Shown here piece after piece: positions 42,202 through 47,326 of a stretch of 47,326 bases of DNA; the first letter of the stretch is position 1, and the number at the start of each line of letters is the position of its first letter. Position numbers and translations under genes: made by a program. Where the stretch lies: the NCBI GenBank assembly GCA_016218915.1, contig JACRCQ010000035.1:1-47326 (forward strand). Reading direction: 5' to 3'. The notes beneath the pieces are model-generated. The model was not told where the DNA came from, did no database searches, and worked only from the letters and a program-made list of their open reading frames with translations. This DNA is from Deltaproteobacteria bacterium. Its GTDB lineage: Bacteria > Myxococcota_A > Polyangia > Polyangiales > Polyangiaceae.

Positions 42202-42660
42202 GCGGCAGCGAGAATCCAGTACCGTGTGCCCGAAGTTCCTTGGGGGATCCGCCGCGACGCCGTATCCAGGTGCGCATTGCGCGCCGGGCCCGTGGGTCCT
42301 GGTAGCGGCACGCCACGGCGTGCCCGCGTAGGGCACGGCATGCCGTGCCTATCCCGCGACCCGTTCACCGCTCCACCATGAGCATCTGCCTGTGCGCCGG
42401 TGCAATGGATGCTGGCAGAATTGAAAGGAGCGCTTTGGATCCCTGCGACAAGTGACGGGTCCAAGCGCCTCCGAAGTCGCGGAGGAACACCGAAAGAAAT
42501 CCGTGCTTCTTCCCACGACGAATCCGCCTGCCCGCGCAGATCAACCGGGCGTGGTCATTGCATATCCTTCCAGGTCCAGGATTCGCTTTGCTCCGACCCG
42601 CCTCGCATCAACATTCCGGTGCCTGCCCGCGGCCGGGGAGAGAGCCCGGAGAGTAGCTTC
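42202..42660. other. Intergenic region upstream of CheR
   Basis: The 459 bp contain two palindromes (42308-42349, listed separately) and the presumed promoter of the CheR gene. The CheR frame is open from 42400, but the extra residues look noncoding. Nothing else is supported. Confidence 0.4.
42308..42349. repeat. Paired short palindromes (REP-like)
   Basis: GCACGCC-ac-GGCGTGC (42308-42323) is a 7-bp stem with a 2-nt loop. GGCACGGCATGCCGTGCC (42332-42349) is a perfect 18-bp palindrome. The two share a GGCACG/CGTGCC core, so they look like a degenerate pair of one repeat unit. They could be a transcription terminator for the 4-TM gene or a dispersed REP element. Confidence 0.65.
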
Positions 42661-43989
42661 ATGATGTGCGCGGCGCGGACGCTCCAACCCACCGACAGAA
42701 TCGAAAACACCAACCGGAACACATTGCAGGCGCTCGTCGAAAGCGAGCTGGGGCTGTCGCTCGATCGAGGTGGGATCGCGTCCGCCTTGGCCGCGTACGC
42801 GCGCAAGAAGGCCCATTCCCTGGGAATCCACGACGAGGACGAGCTGGCCGCCGTCGTGATGTCGGACGCTCGCGCGTTCAACGAGCTGATCGAAGCGGTC
42901 GCCGTCACGCACACGTGGTTCTTCCGGGATCTGGAGCAGCTGCAGGGAGCTGCGTCGTTCCTCGCGGATCGGGCAGCCAAGACCGGCGAGCCGCCCCGCG
43001 TCTGGGTCCCGGCCTGTGCCACTGGCGACGAGGCCTATTCGCTCGCAGCGCTCGCCGAGGGCGCCAGGACCGAGGCTGAGATCCTTGGAACCGACATCAA
43101 CCTGGCAGCCCTGCAGCGCGCCCGGGAGGGTGTGTACGGCGCCTGGGCCGTGCGATGGGTGCCCCAGCGCATGAAGAGCGCCCTGTCACCCTGCGCCGGC
43201 AGCAGCTACGAGGTTGTCCCGTCGCTCAAGCGATCGGTCTCGTTCGCCCAGCACAATCTGCTGCACGAGCCGCCTCGATCGAGCGCCGCGGACGGGCTCT
43301 GGGACCTCATCGTGTGCCGGAACGTTCTCATCTACCTGACGCGCGAGCACGCACGGCGCGTGGTCGACAATCTACGCCAGGCGCTGAGAATCGGCGGCGC
43401 ACTCATCCTCGGCGCCAGCGACGTCGTGTTCGAGCTTCCCCTCGGCCTGGCTCCGGCCTCGATCGATCACCGTCTGGTGTTCCTGCGCCAGGCAGGGGCA
43501 CCGCCACCGGTGGCCCCGTCGACGCTCGAGATCCTTGCAGAGGAAGCCCGAGCTCCGATGATGGATGCTCCCAAGGTACCAGCACGAGCACCGCTGCACT
43601 CAGGTGCAACGTGGCGGTTTGAAACGCGCGAGCCGTGCGCGCCGCTCCAGCGTCCGACACACGATGCACCTGCGGTGAACGGCGACGGTTCCATGGCGAG
43701 CCGGCAGATGCTGGCCGGGATATCGCGCTACCTCGACGGAGACGTCCAGGGGGCTGCCAGACAGCTTCGCGCAGCGTTGCTTCTGGAAGCGAGATTGTGG
43801 CCTGCGGCGTACTATCTTGCACTCTGCTATGACGCAATGGGCCTGGGCAGCGATGCGCGGCAGCTGTACTGGCGTGTGGCCGACCTGATCGCCTCCGGTG
43901 CCCCGCTCCCCATCGATGCCGAGCTCGGCTTCAAGTTCCTCGAGCAGGAGGTGCTCCGCATCGTGAGAAGGCGCGTTGCGGGGACTTAA
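42661..43989 (+). CDS. CheR-type protein-glutamate methyltransferase with C-terminal TPR-like region
   Basis: The protein has 442 residues; GGAGAG lies upstream of the ATG at 42661. The N-terminal CheR helical domain is followed by the SAM-dependent methyltransferase core: VTHTWFFRDLEQLQ (the family's T-x-FFRD), PACATGDEAYSLAALAEG (usual GEE replaced by GDE), LGTDIN, and DLIVCRNVLIYL. A Pro/Ala linker (about 285-350) leads to a helical TPR-like tail (about 350-430, RYLDGDVQGAARQLRAALLLE). CheR methylates chemoreceptor glutamates using SAM. No other che gene is in the window, so its receptor is elsewhere; TPR-bearing CheRs often serve alternative signalling clusters. Confidence 0.87.
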   Translation: MMCAARTLQPTDRIENTNRNTLQALVESELGLSLDRGGIASALAAYARKKAHSLGIHDEDELAAVVMSDARAFNELIEAVAVTHTWFFRDLEQLQGAASFLADRAAKTGEPPRVWVPACATGDEAYSLAALAEGARTEAEILGTDINLAALQRAREGVYGAWAVRWVPQRMKSALSPCAGSSYEVVPSLKRSVSFAQHNLLHEPPRSSAADGLWDLIVCRNVLIYLTREHARRVVDNLRQALRIGGALILGASDVVFELPLGLAPASIDHRLVFLRQAGAPPPVAPSTLEILAEEARAPMMDAPKVPARAPLHSGATWRFETREPCAPLQRPTHDAPAVNGDGSMASRQMLAGISRYLDGDVQGAARQLRAALLLEARLWPAAYYLALCYDAMGLGSDARQLYWRVADLIASGAPLPIDAELGFKFLEQEVLRIVRRRVAGT

Positions 43990-44068
43990 GTCTCGGGATT
44001 AATACCCCGCAACACTTCGGGGTCACGCCTCGCGTGGTATCGTGCCCCCCAAAGGAGGCGCTGTCCCC

Positions 44069-45628
44069 ATGCGCTTGTCCGCCCTCGTCCTCACGTCGCT
44101 GATCGCCTTCGGATTGCTCGCAATGCACTGCGGGAGCGACGACGCGGGCAGCGGCCCGAACGGCGGTGGAGCAGCTTCAGGAGACAGTGGAACCCCTACA
44201 GGCGGAGCCGGCGGCTCGGACGCAGGCCTCAAGGGCGGAGCTGCGGGGGTGTCGAACGGCGGCGCAGCCGGCGCGTGGGCAGGCGCAGGCGGCGCAAGTG
44301 GAGGGGCTGGCAGCGGCGGTACAGCAGGCGTCACGGGCGACTTCTACGTCTCCAAGAACGGCAGCAACGCCGATGGACTGTCCTGGGCCACTGCCTGGAA
44401 CGAGATGGACCAGATCCAATGGGCAAAGGTCTCTCCTGGCGATGTCATCCTCATCGACGGCGGCGACAGCGAGATGGTGTACACGACGCCCATGAAGGTG
44501 GGTGCGGATGGGTCGCAGGGAAGTCCCATCACCGTGCGTCTCGCAAGCGACGCCGGGCGCAACGGCAAGGCGGTGATCTTCGGAGGAATGACCGAGCTGC
44601 CCTATGACGATCAGCCCACGTACACAGGCGCCATGCCGACCTTCGACTCCGGAATCGATGTCGGTGCGCACGCGTGGATCGTGATCGACGGCTCCAAATG
44701 GGAAGGAATCACGATCCACGGCACAGGGCACGACGGCATCATGCTCGGTGCCCACACTTCGGACCTGACCCAGGAAGCCACCAACATCGTTCTGCGGAAC
44801 ATCAAGATCTACGACATCGGGACACCGGAGCAGATCACCGACCAGACGATCCAGGACAACTCCTACAAGGATCTCACGGTCGGCCATTGGCACGCCAAGG
44901 CCAACGCAACCGGCATCTTCTTCAGCTACCAGCCCGGGGCGAGCCATGTGACCCTGGAGCGCCTCATCATCGCCAACACGTCCGACGAGGGCATCGGCGA
45001 GGGGCCATGCCGCGATCTGGTCATCAGGCAATGCTGGCTCGACAACGGCAGACTCGGCGCAGACGGCAAGATCTTCAACTACCACAACCATCCGGATGGG
45101 ATTCAGCAATACAACTGGGGCGGCGACCAGGGGCCCTGGCTCATCGAAGACACGATCATCGGTCCGCGCTTCATGCAGGGCCTTTTTCCTGGCGTGGATT
45201 CCAGCCATGTCAACGACGTGGTCGTTCGCAATGTCCTGCTGCTCGAGAATGTGAGCTCCAACACCCTCTTGAATGCGGGTTCCAACTGGACCTTTGATCA
45301 CGTCACCTCGTTCATGTCAGGGAAGTATGATGAATATGGGAGCTGGAACAACTTCCAGCTCTACGGCAACACCGGCATGACCTTCACCGACTCGATCTTC
45401 GTCGGCAAAGGTCTGCGGGCTTCCTCGCCGGTCAGCTTCACCGGGAACGTCTACTGGAAGACCGACAACAGCGGTCTTGCAGGGTTCGACCCGTCCTTGA
45501 ACATCGAGGCTGATCCACAGTTCGTCAATGCCGACGCCCTCGACCTCGCGCTCGCGTCCGGCTCCCCTGCCACAGGGAAGGGTTCTCGGGTGACCTCCGT
45601 GACCAGGCTCTACGAGCTGTTCCCGTGA
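44069..45628 (+). CDS. Parallel beta-helix lipoprotein, putative polysaccharide lyase or binding protein
   Basis: The protein has 519 residues; AGGAGG lies about ten bases before the ATG at 44069. The lipobox is LLAMHC (Cys21), and a Gly/Ala/Ser linker spans about 27-90. The domain starts GDFYVSKNGSNADGLSWATAW, typical of pectate-lyase-like beta-helix proteins. Repeated coil segments follow (THVWIVIDG-type ladders, NIVLRNIKIYDIG, NDVVVRNVLLLENV, NWTFDHVTSF). The C-terminal DPSLNIEADPQFVNADALDLAL motif closes such helices. It probably binds or cleaves an extracellular polysaccharide; I cannot identify the catalytic residues. Confidence 0.8.
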   Translation: MRLSALVLTSLIAFGLLAMHCGSDDAGSGPNGGGAASGDSGTPTGGAGGSDAGLKGGAAGVSNGGAAGAWAGAGGASGGAGSGGTAGVTGDFYVSKNGSNADGLSWATAWNEMDQIQWAKVSPGDVILIDGGDSEMVYTTPMKVGADGSQGSPITVRLASDAGRNGKAVIFGGMTELPYDDQPTYTGAMPTFDSGIDVGAHAWIVIDGSKWEGITIHGTGHDGIMLGAHTSDLTQEATNIVLRNIKIYDIGTPEQITDQTIQDNSYKDLTVGHWHAKANATGIFFSYQPGASHVTLERLIIANTSDEGIGEGPCRDLVIRQCWLDNGRLGADGKIFNYHNHPDGIQQYNWGGDQGPWLIEDTIIGPRFMQGLFPGVDSSHVNDVVVRNVLLLENVSSNTLLNAGSNWTFDHVTSFMSGKYDEYGSWNNFQLYGNTGMTFTDSIFVGKGLRASSPVSFTGNVYWKTDNSGLAGFDPSLNIEADPQFVNADALDLALASGSPATGKGSRVTSVTRLYELFP

Positions 45629-45676
45629 GGGTGCGCACCGCGACCCTGAGCACACGGAATCTGGTAGCATGGCTGC

Positions 45677-47164
45677 ATGAGCGGGAACGTGCGCTTCGTG
45701 GTGCTGGTGGGGCTGTGCATGGTCGGAGCGGCCGCCGGGTGCGGAGACGACGCGCAGGCGCCATCCGCAAATGCTCCGATGACGGACGGCGGTGGAGAGG
45801 CGACCTCCGACGCGGCGTCCGATGGCAAACCGGGCGATGACGCCTCGCCGGGCGAGGATGCCAAGCCGGATGTGCCCCCGGCGACTGGCCCGACGACCAC
45901 GGTCACGCCCGCCGGGATCGACGACATCCTGATCAATCCCGGAATCGGCTTTGCCGACTTCGGCTGGAATCCGCCCCCTGCTCAGTACCCGGCAGGGAGC
46001 GTGGCCTACCGGCGCTGGACCTGGGCGGAGCTCGAGCCTGTGGAAGGCCAGTACGCCTTTGCCATGGTCGACAAGGAGATCGCAGACGCAAAGGCCAAGG
46101 GCGAGGACCTCGCGTTCCGGATCATGACCGCCTACGACACCTCATCGCCGCAATGGCTCCTGGACAAGGGGGTGGGGAGCATCAAGGAGAGCGACGGGAC
46201 GTTTCCGGATCACAATCATCCCCTCTTCCTCGAGTACCACAAGAAGCTGGTCGACGCGTTTGGCGCCAGGTACTCGGGTGCCCTGGAGGTCGACCACGTC
46301 GACATCGGCTCCGTGGGTTGCTGGGGAGAATGGAATACCGCCTGCTGTGAAGCGGCAGAGAAAGCCACGTGCGATCAGTACTTCCCGACCGAGGACAACC
46401 AGAAAGCGATCATCGACTGGTACGTAGCGGCGTTTCCCAAGACCCCGCTGGTAGCCTTGATCGGCGCGCCCTCCTATGCCGAGTCCAAAGGGGCAGGGTG
46501 GCGCGGGGACTGCTTCGGCGACTACGGCTTCTTCGGGTCCACGTGGAACCACATGGAGGACATGTACGAGCCTGCCTCCAAGGACCCGATCATCGGCATC
46601 GCCTGGCAGCACGCGCCTGTGCAGTTCGAGTCTTGCGGCGTCATGCAGGATTGGCTCGACAAGGGGTTCGACATCGATCTCATCCTCCAGAAGGGGCTGG
46701 AGTGGCACATGTCCGTGTTCAACGCCAAGTCGTCGCCCGTGCCAGATGCGTGGCGTCCCAAGGTCGACGAATGGCTCAAGCACGTCGGCTATCGACTGGT
46801 GCTCACCGAGCTGACCCACACGGCAAAGGCAAAGGCAGGGCAATCCTTGTCCCTGGATTCGAAGTGGGAGAACAAGGGCGTGGCACCGCCGTATCACCCT
46901 TGGCCGATCGGATGGCGTCTTCGTTCGAGCCAGGACGCAGCTGTGGCGAGCTGGACGAGCGCGGCCGACCTGCGGGGATGGCTACCGGGGCCCTATGCGC
47001 TGACGGACCTGGTGCAGGTGCCCACAGGGGTGGCAGCAGGGAAGTACTCTCTGGAGGTCGCGGTCCTGACCGAGGACGCGAGCCTTGCGCACGTGCGTCT
47101 TGCGATTGCAGGCGTACGCCCGGATCTCTGGTACCCGGTATCCGAGGTGACGATCGAACCTTGA
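45677..47164 (+). CDS. Lipoprotein with glycosidase-like TIM barrel and DUF4832-type C-terminus
   Basis: The protein has 495 residues. The lipobox is AAAGC (Cys22), followed by an Asp/Ala/Gly linker (about 33-70). The domain begins INPGIGFADFGWNP and continues YRRWTWAELEPVEGQYAF, the hallmark start of DUF4874/DUF4832-type glycosidase-like barrels. VDIGSVGCWGEWN carries a candidate acid Glu after a beta-strand. The C-terminal ~120 residues (GYRLVLTELTHTAKAKAGQ, then WPIGWRLRSS) are a beta-sandwich of the DUF4832 kind. It is probably active on an extracellular glycan. It lies 48 bp after the beta-helix gene on the same strand, so the two may be cotranscribed. Confidence 0.8.
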   Translation: MSGNVRFVVLVGLCMVGAAAGCGDDAQAPSANAPMTDGGGEATSDAASDGKPGDDASPGEDAKPDVPPATGPTTTVTPAGIDDILINPGIGFADFGWNPPPAQYPAGSVAYRRWTWAELEPVEGQYAFAMVDKEIADAKAKGEDLAFRIMTAYDTSSPQWLLDKGVGSIKESDGTFPDHNHPLFLEYHKKLVDAFGARYSGALEVDHVDIGSVGCWGEWNTACCEAAEKATCDQYFPTEDNQKAIIDWYVAAFPKTPLVALIGAPSYAESKGAGWRGDCFGDYGFFGSTWNHMEDMYEPASKDPIIGIAWQHAPVQFESCGVMQDWLDKGFDIDLILQKGLEWHMSVFNAKSSPVPDAWRPKVDEWLKHVGYRLVLTELTHTAKAKAGQSLSLDSKWENKGVAPPYHPWPIGWRLRSSQDAAVASWTSAADLRGWLPGPYALTDLVQVPTGVAAGKYSLEVAVLTEDASLAHVRLAIAGVRPDLWYPVSEVTIEP

Positions 47165-47241
47165 TGATGGAGCCGCGAGCGTGAGTACTACTTCGCCAGA
47201 TTTTGCTTTCCATCCGGGCTGAGACTTGTTCCATTCTCGAG

Positions 47242-47326
47242 ATGGCACACCCCGCCCATGTTGAAGCCGGCCGCGTGCAGTTCGAGCGGTGGCTCGATCC
47301 TTTCTTGGATGCGCTGGGAAACAAGA
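47242..47326 (+). CDS. Partial transposase N-terminus, IS701-like
   Basis: The ATG at 47242 opens a frame of 28 codons to the window edge, beginning MAHPAHVEAG and ending FERWLDPFLDALGNK. The FxxxLxPFLxALGxK pattern near the N-terminus is typical of IS701-family DDE transposases. Only 28 residues are visible, so the family call is provisional. The element's left end would then lie somewhere in 47165-47241, after the glycosidase-like gene; I could not find a terminal repeat because the right end is outside the window. Confidence 0.5.
   Translation, partial: MAHPAHVEAGRVQFERWLDPFLDALGNK

Overview
The window reads as chromosomal DNA of a myxobacterium, most likely of the Polyangiales/Sorangiineae type. 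The evidence is uniformly high GC, four eukaryotic-like Ser/Thr kinases or pseudokinases, and about a dozen exported lipoproteins whose lipobox Cys is followed by a long Gly/Ala/Ser/Thr-rich or Asp-rich spacer and then by Cys-rich or carbohydrate-active domains. I saw no tRNA, rRNA, CRISPR array or replication origin. Taxonomy is inferred from gene style only.

Left part (1-12.3 kb): the edge of a STAS/RsbT-type anti-sigma switch on the minus strand; a CvfB-like S1 protein; a 1316-residue receptor kinase with about 23 YD-like repeats; a lipoprotein with four tandem beta-sandwich domains; and a two-gene lipid operon (fatty-acyl-AMP ligase plus patatin-like hydrolase). The last operon ends inside a long palindrome shared with the facing operon.

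12.3-23 kb: a translationally coupled minus-strand trio (TPR/4-TM protein, 67-residue TM peptide, radical SAM/SPASM enzyme); an SGNH esterase lipoprotein coupled to a Ser/Thr kinase; a SUMF1-like lipoprotein; a 720-bp noncoding element with terminal inverted repeats; a kinase with an N-terminal zinc ribbon; and a membrane-anchored EPKP-repeat protein.

23-32.7 kb: Cys-rich lipoproteins (one with an IgGFc-binding-like region, one with a Gly-Tyr repeat) surround a minus-strand pair made of a PIG-N-like alkaline-phosphatase-superfamily membrane protein and a GT4 glycosyltransferase.

32.7-40.8 kb: two paralogous, overlapping radical SAM/SPASM enzymes lie downstream of a 93-residue lipoprotein-like peptide with a perfect Shine-Dalgarno. 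This looks like an undescribed peptide-modification locus. Divergent from it is a tight four-gene run: PEGA-type protein, Cys-rich lipoprotein, degenerate kinase fused to PilZ, and heparinase-II/III-like lipoprotein.

40.8-47.3 kb: an unknown lipoprotein, a 4-TM protein, a CheR methyltransferase with a C-terminal TPR-like region, two more lipoproteins (beta-helix; DUF4832-like glycosidase) and the first codons of a probable IS701-type transposase at the right edge. The common theme is envelope signalling and surface lipoproteins: kinases and a putative c-di-GMP sensor next to secreted glycan-active proteins, plus two radical-SAM peptide systems as the strongest candidates for new biology.
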